Shown in pieces: positions 10,395 to 23,006 of a DNA stretch of 64,000 nucleotides (its first letter is position 1; each line of letters begins with the position of its first letter). A program made the translations under genes and the position numbers. The stretch is from Cochliopodium minus (Eukaryota; Discosea; Himatismenida; Cochliopodiidae). Location: positions 59,092 to 123,091 of the forward strand of contig JAMYWO010000074.1 in the NCBI GenBank assembly GCA_024220525.1, written 5' to 3'. Under the pieces are notes generated by a model. That model did no database searches. It worked only from the letters and a program-made list of their open reading frames with translations, and was not told the origin of the DNA.

Positions 10395-13300
10395 TTATTC
10401 ATCATCCTCTTTTTCATTTTTTTGGTTGTCATTTTTGGTGTTTGTTCCAAAAGTAAAAAACCCAGTGTTGGTGTTGTTAGTGTCATTTTTAAGCTCGTTT
10501 TTTTCTAATTCTTCAAGAGAAATGGACGGTAATTTGTTCTCTCCTTTTTCTTCACCTTCCTCATTTTCTTTAAAAATGGTTGGTGATGAGCTTTTTTTGG
10601 TTAAAAAAATGATTTATTAAAAAAAATAAATAAAAAATAAAAAATACCCAAAACTAAATCCTCCTCCAGTATTAGTGGAAGTTGAACTAAATCCTCCTCC
10701 ACCGAAACTAAATCCTCCTCCAGTAGTAGTGGAAGTTGAACCAAAACCACCTCCTCCACCTCCAAAAGGAGTTCTGGTAGGTTTTGTGCCAAATCCTTCG
10801 CCTCCTCCAAAACCAAATCCTCCTCCAGTGTTAGTAGTCAATGCTGAACCAAAACCTCCACCGAAACCACCTCCTCCAAAACCTCCTCCACCTCCAAAAG
10901 GACTTCCGGTAGGTTTTGTGCCAAATCCTTCACCTCCACCAAAACCAAATCCTCCTCCTTTAGTGGTTGAGCCAAAACTTGATGATTCTTTTTCATTTCT
11001 AAAAAAAAATTAATAAAAATTAATAAAAAATTAATTCAAAAAAATTTTGTTTTTTTTACACAAACGAAAAACCACTAATTGTCATTTTAAAAAAATTGAG
11101 TTAAAAAAAAAAAAGATAGTTTGAAGGAAAAGTGTTTCAATACGTTTTTGGAGTTTCATATTCTGCAAACACTTCTTTTGAAGCTTTTACGAACGGGTTA
11201 TCAGAGTTACTGAGAGAAAAAAATAAAAATAAAAAATGAAAAAATGAATAAAATTTGAAAAATAAAATTAAAAACAAAATAAAAAATTAAAAAATGTTAC
11301 TCATTAATTTTTCCAATGTCAATTTCAATGTCTTCAAAATCATCTTCATCTGTTTTGACATCAACATTGTTGTTGGCTCCTAAACCTCCTCCTCCAAAAC
11401 CTCCCCCACCAAATCCACCTCCACCAAAACCTCCCCCACCGAATCCACCCGCGCCAAATCCACCACCCCCACCAAATGCAAAACCACCACTATTTTTTAA
11501 TAATAAAATAAAAAAAATAAGTGTAAAAATAAAATAAAATAAATAATAAAATAAATTTTGATAAATAAATAAATAAATAAAATTAATAAAATAAGTAAAA
11601 TAAATAAGAAATAATACCCTCCTCCTCCGAACCCAAAACCACCGCCTCCACCTCCCATTCCTCCATTCTCTGCAGAGTAGTCTCTAATGAACGCTTGAAC
11701 GATGTTGTCCAAATAATAGTTGGGATCGTTATTTTCTAAATAAAAATAAAAAAATTAAAAAAAATGGATTAAATTAAAAATAAATTGGTGAAAAAATAAT
11801 TTTAAAATAAAAAATGAAATGATTGTACCATAATCTTCTTTTTGTTGGTTGTTGACACCATTGTTGTATCTTTGAGAATTCTTTTTGACGCGCTTCTCTT
11901 TTATTTTCTTTTCGAGAGAAACAACTTCCATCTTCTCATACTTCTTCTCAACAAAAAGCTGCAATAAGAATGGAGGGATCATATGCACTGGTGTAACTCC
12001 GCTCTCATCTAAAAAAATAAATAAAAGTTTTTTAATTTTTTTCAATTTATTTTTAAATTTTTAGATTTATTTTAATTTATTTTAATTTTTTTTTTTATTA
12101 TTTTTATTTTTTAAAATATTTATTACCTTTGAGTTCTTCCAAGTACTTGATGGGGTTACTTCTTTGGGACTCGCTGACGGAGGAATGGTTCAAGAAAGTC
12201 TCTAACAAGAAGACCTCCCTCTTTGAGGTGATATTCTCGCACAAGTAATGTAACGCAGACCTTCCTACAAAATTAAATAAAATTAAATAAAAATAAAAAA
12301 CTATAGATAAAAATAAAAAATTTTAAAAAAATAAAAAAGTAAAAATAAAATATAAAGTTAAATATATTAACAAAAATCAAAAAATAAAAAATAAAAAATT
12401 TTATAAAAATATAAAAGTGAAAATAAAATAAATAAAAATAAAAAGTAAAGATCAAAATAAAAAATATTAAAAAATAAAATAAATTAAATATAAAAATATT
12501 AAATAAAAATATTTTATTAAATAAAAAATATAAAGAATATAAAAATAAAAATGGAGACCTTTTTTGTCTTTTTTGGTTACATCAATGTTCGGAAACTGAT
12601 TTAAGAGTATATTGATGGATCTATAGGAAATGGGTTTCTTGAGAGCGATGATCAAGTAGGTTTCCCCCAACTTGTTTTGCTCGTTGGCTTCGAACTTGTG
12701 CTCTATGATGAGCTTCTTAAGATTGTCAAAGTATTCTGTTGCTTCGGTTGGTGCGCAAAGACTTGTTATTTTGAGTTGAAAAAAATTTAATAAAAAATAA
12801 AAAATTAAATAACTAATGATTAACAAAAAAAAATGAAAAAAAAAAGATCAAAAAATAAAAAAATAAAAAATAAAAATATGTAAATAGATTTACACTAAAT
12901 GTAAGATGTTATTATCTTTCCAAGTTTTTAAGTTAAGATCAATAGGAGTAGGGTTCTTTTTGATGACTTCGAACAACAAAGAAGAATCAGCTCTAGCCAA
13001 CAAATCAACGACACGAACACCCTTGTTGTTGGTCAAGTTAAAGTCAAAACCTTTCTCCAAGAACAAGTTGACAATGTTCGAAGTGGTGTTGCTCCTTGAG
13101 TTTTGTAAATCGTTGTTCAAAGAGAAGTTGAAATTTTCTGTGTCTACTTTGTTGGGATTTGTCACTATTTTGTTGAGGTAAGTGTGCAAAGCAGTTTCTC
13201 CTGTAAAAAAAAAAATGTTACAATAATATTTTTTAAAAAAAAATTATAAAAAATTAAGAAAATTTAATTTTCAAATTGTATTTTAAATTTTTGTTTTTAT

Positions 13301-16300
13301 TTTAATTATTTCCTACCTTTTTCATTTTTGTAGTTGAGATTGGAACCACCATCTATCAACAATTTGACAAGATCAATTGGGATGGAACCAGTGTTACCAA
13401 AACCACCCAAATTGTTAAAGAAGATGAGAGAGAGGGGAGAGTTCCCTACAACCTCTTCGCTGAAGGAAGCCTTTCTTTCGATGAGATACTTCACCATATC
13501 GGTTATGGAGGAGTAGGTCTTTCTTTCATTGGTTTGTCTTCCAAAGCCGAAAGAAGGACTTCCAAATTTGTTTCTCTCTGATCCACTGTTTTCATTGATA
13601 AACAAATTTGGATATCTATGTTCAAAAATAGAAAAAAAAAAATTTTCAAAAAAATGAATTATAAATCAAATTTATATTTAAAATAATAAAAATTGCATAA
13701 ATTTACACTAAATTGTATTCTCCATTTATATCTTTCAATGCCCTGTGCCAATTGCTAGGTTGATACAATGTAGGATCAATGGAATCAACTCTATTATAAC
13801 TGCTGGTGTAGTTGGAAGAGAGGACATACTCAATAATGGTCTTCTTGTTTGCGTCTTGACGGTTGATGTCCTTCAAGCTTTCGCAATAGTGACGGAAAAG
13901 AGGAAAGTCAGTGTTTTGGATAGAGTATTTCAAAGGACTGTTCATTTGCTTGTCGACAGACAAGATGATCTTCTCATCTATTTTTAACTTTTTGATTTTC
14001 TCGATGTTTTCTTTTTTACTTAAGACGTGGAGAATGTTTGACTCTTTGTTGTTTCTGAGAGAGTATTCAGCTCCTTTTTCAATCAACTTATCGAAGATGG
14101 TGTCGAGAGTTACGAGAGCCAGCTCCAATTCGTCTGTGTTTCCGAGATTGTTACCCAGACCTCCTCCTCCAAAGTTAAATCCACTAGTTTTAAAAGAAAT
14201 AAAAAGAAATAAAAAAAAAATTTTTTTTTTTACCCAAAACCTTGATTCTTTGTGTTCTGATTTTTTTTTTCATTATTAAAAAATATTGTTTCAAAAAAAA
14301 AGAAATAAAAAATTTTACCTTTAAAGATTCGATGGTTTCTTGCAAAGAAACAATGAGATAAGTGACATAATGTAAAGGAGTGTTCATTTGTTTGTCTATC
14401 TTGTTCAATGATCCCTTTGCTCCATTTTCGAGTAAAAGTTCAGTCAACTCCAAATTGTAACGAGCTCTAATAATCAAAATAAAAAATTAATTAATTATGA
14501 AAAAAAAATTAAATAGGAAAAAATATTTTTTTTTTTACACAGTAATGTGGAGGGGTGTGACAGAGTTGTTGTCAGGTTGATTCACAAAGCTTTCCAATAC
14601 ACTCTTACCATGTTTATTTTCAACGTATCTCAAAATAGATTTTACAGTGTTGATGAGGTGCTCTGGATGTTCTCCCAAATCCTCAACTTTCTTTGCACCA
14701 TTATGAGCATGAATTTGGCCTGATTTGGAATTTGTGGAAGCAACAAGGAGGAATAATGCATTTTGTCCGTCTTCATTAGTTACAAGTGGATCAGCTCCGC
14801 TATCCAACAAGTCCTCTATTGAAAAAAAATAAAATAAAAAAAGGTGAAAAAAATATTAAAAAATAACAAAAAATAATTTTACCAATCAAATTTTTAAAAT
14901 TTGCTGGAGCATCAGATCTTGGGAAATAAATGCAAGCATAATGGAGAGGAGTATAAGAAAAAGTGTCTTTAGCATTTATGAAGGAGGAGACATTGTCAAA
15001 TTTCAACAACTTGTTGATGTCGGTGACAGGCAAACCGTTGATCAAGGCAGAATGAAGAGGAGAAAACTTCTTTGATTCAGAGGATTCGGAAAATATTTTT
15101 TGCAAAGAAGGGAAAGAGTTGAACAAAAATTCGAACATCCAAGGAGCAGAATTAGATGAACATTGATAGAACAAATCCTTCAAATGATCTTCTGATGGTT
15201 TGAAGCCTAATTCTATGAGTGTCTCGAGAAACTTTTGATCACATCCTCCAAGTGCTGCCAATGTAAACACAGAGTAGAAGTCCTCAGATACTTTTGAGAT
15301 ATCGCAGCCCAAAGAAACAAGCTTCTTGATGCATTCAACTCTATTATCAGAATCGTTGAGAACTGTGTAAAACAAAGGATTCCATCCTTTCTCACTTTCT
15401 ACGTTTGGATCAGCCTTTTAATATTAAAAAAAGTTTGTAAATTAAAAGTTGTCAATGAAAATAAGGATCTACCTTATTATCTATGAGAAAATCGATCAAA
15501 AAGTTATTGTGCAAATAAGCAGCAATCATCAAAGGAGTCATGTTATCATTAAAGTCGAACACAGAACTTTTTTTCTTGTTCACATCAGCCCCGTTATCGA
15601 TGAGAAATTTTGCAAGATCCAAATTGAGTTTTTGGATGGCAATATGAAGAGGAGAGAACCCAATATAATTTGTACCACCTCTTTCAATGACACTGTCAAT
15701 AATTGGGTAAACAACTTGAAAAGGATAGATCTGCAATATCACGATAAATTTTCATAAATTACTTAAAATCAAAAAAAGAAAAGGTTTACTAATTCTTTGT
15801 CAGATTGAGCTCTAATGTTGGACTCTATTTCTTCTTCATATTCGTCTCTTCTTGCATTCCTCTTTAAGTTTAATCTGTCAGTAGTTCCAACGGCTAGGTT
15901 GATATCTACTTTAAAAGATTTGAGAATGATTTCCACTGCTTCCTTTTTTTCGAATTCGTTGATGGCGAGGTGAAATAAACTCATTCCATTGATATTACTT
16001 CTGTAGTTTGGGTTTGTGATGAAGTCTTTCTGGAACTCTATTTCTTTTAACAATTCCTCTTCTTGCATTTGCTTGGAGGTGATTCCGTAAAACAAGTCTA
16101 AAGTAATAAAGTTCAAATTTGGATGTTTGTTTTTGATGTTTTCGATCATCTGAAAAGATTGGTCTCCATTGTTATCATTTCTTCTTCTGTTGGGAAATGC
16201 TACAAAAAAGAAAGGGTAAAATTTATTAAATCATTAAAAAAGTGTATTTGTTTCTAACACAAATAAAGAGTCTCTAAGTTGTCAGGGAGCTTCAAGTTGA

Positions 16301-17217
16301 ACTCAGAGTTGACATAACTCACCGTACAAGAAAGATCGAGTACCTTCAATTTCGTTAAGCATTCAAAGTTATCAAAAAACTCTTGAAAATTATTGGAGCT
16401 ATTTGCCAAACACAAAACCTTTCAAAAAAAAAATAAGAGAAAAATAATTAGGATTTATAGGAAGATTTACTTCCAGGTTATTGAATCCTGACAAGACTTT
16501 TCCAATTTTGATTGATGATAAATCGTTCCTGACCCCAGTGTTTATGTTGGACATGGACAAGTTCAATATCCTCAATTTAGGGTTGGAGAGTTGAGAAATC
16601 TCGTTCAATTTGTCCACAAATGCTTGGCTGTTACGAAGGTGTCCTGTTTTCATAAAACTTATCATTTCCTATACGACAAAAACAATTGAAATTAAATTCA
16701 TTTAATGGAATGATCAAAGATAATTAAAAAAAAATTTAATTATATTTTTTTTATATTTTACCAAATTCTCGAAATTCTTGATTATAAATGAAAAATCTTC
16801 AACAAAAGATACATCAGTCTTTGATAAATCAAGGGATACTACATTCTATAATTAGGATAATGAAGAATATTAATTTATGAATATTTTCAAAGAAAATTTT
16901 CTCCTTTATGAAAAATTATTCTCACCTTGGAAAGATTATTCTTCACTAACCATTCAAGGAGACCATTCACTTTTTGTCCAGCACGAAATTCTTTATGCTT
17001 TTGCAAGTTTATATTTTTCCATACAATTGAATTTCCCAATATTGATTTTCTTAATTGAGAATTCACTTTAATAAGCCTCAATATATCCTTCCTAAAATTA
17101 TATTGAAATAAAATTTTATATTTGAGAAAAAATTACAAATAATTCCAAATATTCTTACAAATCAAGGAAAGAAATGAGATGATTGAATGAAAATTTATTT
17201 TGAATAAGAAGATCCAT
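10395..17217 (-). CDS. Giant F-box + LRR + ankyrin protein with Gly/Phe (FG) rich tail
   Basis: About 20 exons, all minus strand, with no spacer large enough for a second gene. It starts at 17217 (MDLLIQNKF); exons 1-2 form an F-box-like helix set (DILRLIKVNSQLRK, SIVWKNINL). Then come leucine-rich repeats (LRILNLSMSNI, LKVLDLSCT) to about 16.2 kb, then a long ankyrin array at 16.15-11.83 kb with many TPLH-type turns (FSPLHIAIQKLNL, NDNMTPLMIAAYL, YTPLHYACIYF, MNTPLHYV). FG patches already occur inside the array (SGFNFGGGG, SPSFGFGRQ). The C-terminal exons 11618-11735, 11301-11489, 11144-11209, 10648-10998 and 10395-10590 are GGFG/GFGFGG repeats and then an acidic end. One junction near 12.78 kb does not keep phase in my reading. 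F-boxes recruit SCF ubiquitin ligases; FG repeats are typical of nucleoporins. That the parts form one protein is inference from splice phases. Divergent start with RRP4, 246 bp apart. Confidence 0.65.
10749..10957. repeat. Tandem repeat, 132-bp period, in the FG-encoding exon
   Basis: The stretch starting at 10749 recurs at 10881 with a few substitutions over about 77 bp. The 132-bp step is exactly 44 codons, so each unit adds one GGGFGFGGGEGFGTKPT block plus Gly-rich spacer. Expansion by slippage or unequal exchange inside the exon is likely. Confidence 0.75.
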
Positions 17218-17463
17218 AGTTGTAATCAAAAAAAAATTTTCAAAAAGAAAGAGAAAAAGATTTTTTTTTTATTTTTATTTAAAAATTTATTTATGGAGGC
17301 AAAAAAATGAAAAAGAGAACAAATTTTATTGGATTGATAAACTTATGAGGTTAAACAATTTAGAAACAAAAAATTGCTTAACTGTTTTTAATCTTTGAGA
17401 TATAAAGTAATTATATAAAAAAAAAATTTGATTTGGTTCATAATTGTAATATATTGGTTAAAG

Positions 17464-18510
17464 ATGAAAAAAGAAACACATAATACAAAACAAATAATAA
17501 ATATATCATTGCCTACGTTCGAAGAAGAATATATGGAGGATGAAAACACAAATGTATCACAATTGATATTGCCTGGACAGATAATAACGAACGAACAAGG
17601 ATTTTTGAGAGGACATGGAACAGATATATTGGGAGAAAATTTAATAGCAACAGTAAGTGGGAAAATAGAAAGAATAAATAAATTAATTTCAGTGAAATCG
17701 ATGAAAGGTAAAAAAAAAATCAAATATCCTTATGCAATCAGATCTCATACAATTTGATATTCTATAATCATTGATACAATAAAATTATTTGACTCTATTA
17801 TTTTAACATAAGGGAAATATGTTGGGGAGGTTGGTGATGTAGTTGTTGGAAGAATAAAAGAAGTAGAATCTAAAAGATGGAAGGTGGAGATAAATTCACA
17901 ACAAGATGCGATATTGATGTTATCATCTGTGAATCTTCCAGGAGGAATCTTGAGAAGAAGAAATGCGTTGGATGCATTGAATATGAGAAAATTATTTGAA
18001 GAGAATGATCTCATCAGTGCAGAGGTGCAACAATTCTATTCTGATAAATCCATGTCTTTGCATACTCGTTCATTGAAATATGGAAAGTTGGGAAAAGGTC
18101 AATTGGTAAGCATCAAACCATCTCTCATCAAAAGATCATCAAGTTCATTCACTGATTTTCCATTTGGTGTTTCCATCATCCTTGGAAACAATGGTTATTG
18201 CTGGATCTATGAATCCCCTCCTTTCAAACAAGAGAATCCTAAAGATTTTGAAGATAATCTTGATATCGATGAGAATAACACTAATCCTACTCCACAACTA
18301 TCGAATGAGGAGATGATCAAATTGAGGGAGAAGATGAGTCGTATTTCCAACTCTCTCAGCTTGCTTAATCAGAATGAGCTCTCCATCTATCTCGATACCA
18401 TCCTCGATGTTTATAATCAATCCATCTCCTTGAATTTGCCTCCCAAAGATATCCTCAATCCTTCTTATTCCACATCTCTTCTTGAATTAGTGTTGAATAG
18501 GTTGAATTAA
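17464..18510 (+). CDS. RRP4: Exosome cap subunit RRP4 (EXOSC2)
   Basis: Two exons, 17464-17707 and 17813-18510. Near the N-terminus is LILPGQIITNEQGFLRGHGT, the conserved RRP4 N-terminal segment. The S1 domain follows from about KGKYVGEVGDVVVGRIKEV across the splice, with WKVEIN and the characteristic NLPGGILRRRNALDALNMR. The KH-like end contains KYGKLGKGQLVSIKPSLI. RRP4 is one of three S1/KH cap proteins on the eukaryotic RNA exosome, guiding RNA into the PH-domain ring for 3'-5' decay and processing in nucleus and cytoplasm. I chose the ATG at 17464 because the upstream in-frame ATG at 17428 adds only a short hydrophobic stretch not seen in the family. An acidic/Asn-rich insertion near residue 190 is lineage specific. 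It shares a 246-bp upstream region with the giant F-box gene. Confidence 0.93.
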
Positions 18511-18772
18511 AAAAAGATTTTATTTATTTTTTTAAATATGCTTATCATATGATAAAAAAATGCTTCTTTTTTGGAAGATGCTTATTGATTGACATTTGTC
18601 AACATTCTCAAGATAAAAAGCCTAATATATCTATTTTTTTTCTTTCATTTTTTCTTTTTTTAAAATTCTCCTCGAAGATTGATAATAATAAAAGAAATAT
18701 TCCTTTTTGAAAAATTTTAATACAATACACAACTTTATGAACAATATAATAAAGTTCCTCTTTGTATAACCA

Positions 18773-19165
18773 TCAATTGTTATGATGGAAATTTATTTCT
18801 TCATCTGTTAAATTTAAAGCAAAGAATATCCTATAAAACAAGATTAAAGAACACAATTGTGCCAAAAGGAGAATTTTGCCTTCATTGAAATTAAAATCCT
18901 TTGTTAATACTTCCTTTCCATCTATATCTGTCAATAAAAAGATTAGATCTGATCCTGTTACTTCTTCTTTTAGGAATACTTCTGCCTCATCTTTGAATCC
19001 TTGAGAAGTTAAATATTCAGACAATTGTCTGCTTCCCCATTCGTTAAAATCACATAGTCTTTGGTGATATGTCTTGAAACAGTTTACAGTAGCTTCTTTT
19101 TGGAAATTTTGTCTGTAGATTTTTTTTTTTTTTGGATTTGTTTTCAAATCTTTTCTTTTCAACAT
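18773..19165 (-). CDS. SAM-domain miniprotein 1
   Basis: Single exon, 130 residues. A basic N-terminal tail with a run of four Lys leads into one SAM-like helical domain: FNEWGSRQLSEYLTSQGF, then EAEVFLKEEVTGSDLIFLLT and a DGKE turn, then a last helix with ILLLAQL. The W...L..YL..GF...A..F..EE..G..L..LT order is the sterile alpha motif pattern; such domains self-associate or pair with other SAM domains. Three relatives lie downstream on the same strand (20065, 20907, 23007), each the same size with the same core and a C-terminal hydrophobic segment. It is the longest member and ends with an acidic HHNN tail. Upstream of its ATG is a long A tract on the coding strand. Confidence 0.6.
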   Translation of the reverse strand: MLKRKDLKTNPKKKKIYRQNFQKEATVNCFKTYHQRLCDFNEWGSRQLSEYLTSQGFKDEAEVFLKEEVTGSDLIFLLTDIDGKEVLTKDFNFNEGKILLLAQLCSLILFYRIFFALNLTDEEINFHHNN

Positions 19166-20064
19166 ATTTATTTTAAAGTTCCACCTTTTTTTTTTTTTTT
19201 TTTTTATATTAGATTTTTATTTTTATATTAGATTTTTTTTTTATATTAGATTTTATTCAATTTATAATTATATTTGTCAAATTTCAATGAGTTTAGTTTT
19301 TTATTTTTAATTCACAAAACAAAATTCGTAAAAAATAAAGATGATTTTTAAAAAAAATTCATTTAAACATCTTTTACTACGTCATTTTCTTGATCCAAAT
19401 TACCTTTTTTCACATTCTTCTTTTTTCATCATTTTTTTTTATTTGTGTTTAAAATAGGTAAATTAATGTTGAAACATTAAAATACTCTTTTGGTAAATAT
19501 GAACTTGTTAACAAATTCTTTCCTTTCATAATTATCAATAAAGAAAAATAGGAATTTGTGAATCCTTATAATTCCAAATCTGATTTTAAAGAATCAAAAG
19601 AAATTTTTTTCATCTTTCAAAATTTCTTTTTTTAATAATAATTAATTTCATTTAGATTTCAATCGAAATATTAATGAAATTTACAAAATAATTTTTAAAT
19701 TATAAGATCAATTTAGAAAAAAGAATATATTTTCAACAAAATTTTTAAATTCTATTCATTGACAATGCATTTAACGTATTTGAAAGATTTTTTTTTTTTT
19801 TATTAAATATTTTTTTGAATAACTAAAACTAATCTTAAACAAAATATAAAAATTCAAAATTAAAATCACATTTTTTTATTTATACACTTCCAAATTTACA
19901 GTAAAAAGTTTACGAATTTTGATCTTAAAATTAATTCCACTCCTTTTTGGAAAATAAAAAAAATATAATTATTAATTTAACATTATATTATATTTTTTTG
20001 TTTTCAAAGTAAAAATTTCACCTTTTTTTTTCATAATTTTGATACAAAATGAGTGAAGATCAAA
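19166..20064. other. Spacer between SAM genes 1 and 2
   Basis: About 900 bases of AT-rich sequence with T tracts (for example near 19190-19203 and 19788-19801). No gene or RNA is seen. The T tracts are A tracts just upstream of gene 1 on its coding strand and may be part of its promoter or leader. Confidence 0.4.
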
Positions 20065-20379
20065 CTAAAGCAAATTGTTGAAGAAGAAAAGGAACGATAC
20101 GATTGATTTAAGTGCAATGATTTGATCGAAATTAAATCCCATATCCTTCTCTAAAACATCCATACCTTCTTTATCTGTAAGCAGAAACAAGAAATCTGAT
20201 CCAGAAAGATTTTCTTTGAAAAAGATTTTTCCCTCAATTTCAAACCCTATTGAACTTAAAAGCTCTTTCAATTGAATCGCATTGAAGATTTCGATATACA
20301 TCAGATGTAAGTTTTCTCTTTTGAAATTCTTAATCAAAACTTTTTTGGTGAGGTTTGAATAGCTTTTGAGTGAAACCAT
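20065..20379 (-). CDS. SAM-domain miniprotein 2
   Basis: Single exon, 104 residues, same fold as the neighbours: FNAIQLKELLSSIGF, then KIFFKENLSGSDFLFLLT, DKEGMDVLEKDMGFNF and a final helix QIIALKSIV followed by a hydrophobic FLFFFNNLL end. The first helix lacks the Trp of copy 1, and the A before FFKEN is Lys-Ile rather than EAE, so this copy has diverged at the positions that usually form the SAM interface. The ATG follows directly on a 20-base A tract of the coding strand. No signal peptide or other domain. Role unknown; a small adaptor that oligomerises with its paralogs is inference. Confidence 0.6.
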   Translation of the reverse strand: MVSLKSYSNLTKKVLIKNFKRENLHLMYIEIFNAIQLKELLSSIGFEIEGKIFFKENLSGSDFLFLLTDKEGMDVLEKDMGFNFDQIIALKSIVSFLFFFNNLL

Positions 20380-20906
20380 TTTTTTTTTTTTTTTTTAATA
20401 AAGAATGATGTTTGAGAAATGAGAAATTTGAAAAAAAAAAGTTTGAAATTAATCAAGTTCATCTCGCTTTCACAACTAAAAAAAATATATGAAAAAAGTT
20501 TGAATAAAAATAACTAATATTTAAAAAAATCTGGCTTCAGTTAAAAAATAGATCGTTTAATTTTAATCTTTCCTTAATCTTTTTGCCAGAATAAAATTGT
20601 TTAAAGACTAAATGATAGAAAATAATGAAATCCTTTTAGAGGAATTTAAAGGATATTATTTATAAATTAGTTTTTTATTTATTATTTCCAATCTTTTTTT
20701 TTTTTTTAATTTTTTGAAAATGATAAAAATAAAAGAAATATATTATTTTTTACCTTGGTTTGATTAAAATTATCAGAAATAGCTTTAACAAGAGAAGAAG
20801 AAAAAAATTTGTTTCATTTTTTTTTTTTTTCTGAAAAATTGTTTGGATTTTTAATTGTACACTAATAAATAGATTTTTATTAACAAATAGAAATTAAGCA
20901 GAAAAA

Positions 20907-21248
20907 CTAAGAATGCCATATCCTCGAGAATAATTTTCTGTAAAACAAAATGAACTCAAACATGTCGATCAGTTTTCCTATTTGTAGAAAGGTGAGACCC
21001 ATATCCAGTAAGATTTTATTTCCCTCCTCATCTGTTACCAAAAAAATAAAATCCTGTCCATTTATTTTTTCCTTTAAAAACATTTCGGCTTCAAAATTAA
21101 GTCCTTTGCAGCGGAGATAACCATAGAGTTTATCATGATCCCATTTTTTTATATCAATCAAATCATTTTGTGATTTAATAAAGTTTTTGGTGAGTACATA
21201 TTTTTTGAGATTCATTTGATGCTTTCTTGATTTTTTTTTAATTAACAT
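20907..21248 (-). CDS. SAM-domain miniprotein 3
   Basis: Single exon, up to 113 residues. The start may be the second Met (MNLKKYVLTKNF), since the first nine to eleven residues are a Lys-rich leader. The core is KKWDHDKLYGYLRCKGLNF, then EAEMFLKEKINGQDFIFLVT, DEEGNKILLDMGLTF and QIGKLIDMFEFILFYR. It keeps the Trp that opens SAM helix 1, as copy 1 does. Same strand and same length class as its neighbours, with 527 bp to copy 2. A 20-base A tract precedes the leader on the coding strand. Confidence 0.6.
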   Translation of the reverse strand: MLIKKKSRKHQMNLKKYVLTKNFIKSQNDLIDIKKWDHDKLYGYLRCKGLNFEAEMFLKEKINGQDFIFLVTDEEGNKILLDMGLTFLQIGKLIDMFEFILFYRKLFSRIWHS

Positions 21249-23006
21249 TGCAAAAAATAAATAAATTTTGGTTTGTTTTTTTTTTTTTTTTTTTATTATA
21301 TTGAATGATCAAATTCCCAAACAAAAACATTTTACATCTATTACATATTTTTTAGATGTGAAAGCAAGTCAACCAGTATTCAACATGAATTAAAGTATTG
21401 GGTTTAAATGTCGTTTCTTTATTTATATTTTCAGATATGAAAAAAAGATGAAATTTAAATTTTAAATTTCTTTTATTAAAGTGGAATTAAAAAGAATTCC
21501 CAAAACAATTTATTTCTATTATTATCTGATATATGATTTCAGTGAAATACAATATTAAATTTAAAATAAAAAAAAAAACTAATTTTTAACAAAATTAAAA
21601 TCATAAAAATGGTTAAATATGATCAATTTTTGTATTGATTGGATCTTGATTTTAAAGGGTTTTTAATTTTATCAAGAGGAGAAAATTAACAATAATATGA
21701 TTTGGGACAAATTTGATTGAAGAAACGGCTAGATTCCCTCCAAATTGATCTTTAAAAGATAAAAAATTCAAATTAAATTCCCCCGGTCTTTCTTACAAAT
21801 ATATTCTTTTTTAAAAAAAAATATTTGAGATTATTTTGAAAGAAGATGGATTATGTTGTAGTTTTCAATAAAGTCCCAAGTTATCAAAATGGTTAACTTG
21901 TTGGGTCGATACATCAAACTTTAGAACAATACTTTGAACAGATTTTACATCTTAGAAAATCAAATTCTACAAATACTTGGACCAAAACTTTAGATCCAAA
22001 AATTAAATTACTTTAACAATTTCAACTACTTTTTTCTTTTTTTTCTTTTTTTTCTTTTTTACTTTTTTTTTATTATTTATTTTAACTTTTCAATTTTTAT
22101 TAATTATTTTCAATATTTTTTCATATATTTTATTTAATTTGTTTTTCTTTATTTTTTTTCTTTGAATAGTGCATTAGAAACAATTTCGAAAATTCCAAAC
22201 ATTGAAATTACTATTCATATTTTGAGGAAAGAAAGAATCTATTCTCAATAATGTTCCAAGGAGGTTCTCCTTCATTTTTTGGATTATGTTGATAATTTGT
22301 TCCTTTAAAAGAAACACAAATTTAAATTAATTATTCATTCTTTAACAAATATCAATTTTGAAGAAAATCATTTTTGACTTTACTCTTCCTAGAAAAACAA
22401 ATGTTAAAAAATTAAATAGTATCTCTTGTTATCTTTAAGAGTTTTTGTTGTTTTCAATCTTGTGAAAGATCCCAGTGAGATGAGATACAAAGTATTTAAC
22501 AATCCGAAATTATAAAAAGACCAAAATGATTATTTGATATTTTCAATAATTTCTTGAATTATGTTGTTGTTTTAATAGAAGATATTTATTTATTTGTGAT
22601 TGGAAAATTCCTTTTTGAAAAATAATTTTTATTTGAAAAGAAAAAAAAAGAAAAAAATGATTCAAAGGAAAGAAATTGAGTTGAATAAATAGGATAGAAG
22701 ATTGTTGGAAAATAAGTTTTGGTCAAGTCTATTTTTATAATAACAAATAATCTACATAAATAGATTTTATTCAAGATATTCGAGTATGATAAAAACATAG
22801 CTTTGATCTTCCCAATTTGGAAGAATATAAACTGAGAAATTTTTATAGATCGGAGATAAAGAAGGTAAAATAAAAATATTCGAATAAAAATCATTTTTAA
22901 TGTATATATCCATCAATTCTCATGCTTGGATTGGAAAATTAGACTAGGGAAAATTTTTGAATGTGTAAAAAAAAAAAATAGTATTAGTATGTGTCCTGGA
23001 GGATAA
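21249..23006. other. Long spacer between SAM genes 3 and 4
   Basis: About 1.76 kb of AT-rich sequence. Short frames occur but lack codon structure, and none shows the SAM core. A decayed further copy could hide here but I cannot support one. Confidence 0.4.

Noticed and set aside
10675-11537. Pro/Lys-rich plus-strand frames (PPPPK runs)
   Set aside because: They are the antisense reading of the Gly/Phe repeat exons of the giant minus-strand gene, which has splice sites and in-frame flanks.
22586-22894. 102-residue minus-strand frame between SAM genes 3 and 4
   Set aside because: Composition is that of AT-rich noise, with no SAM core or other motif; looks like chance.
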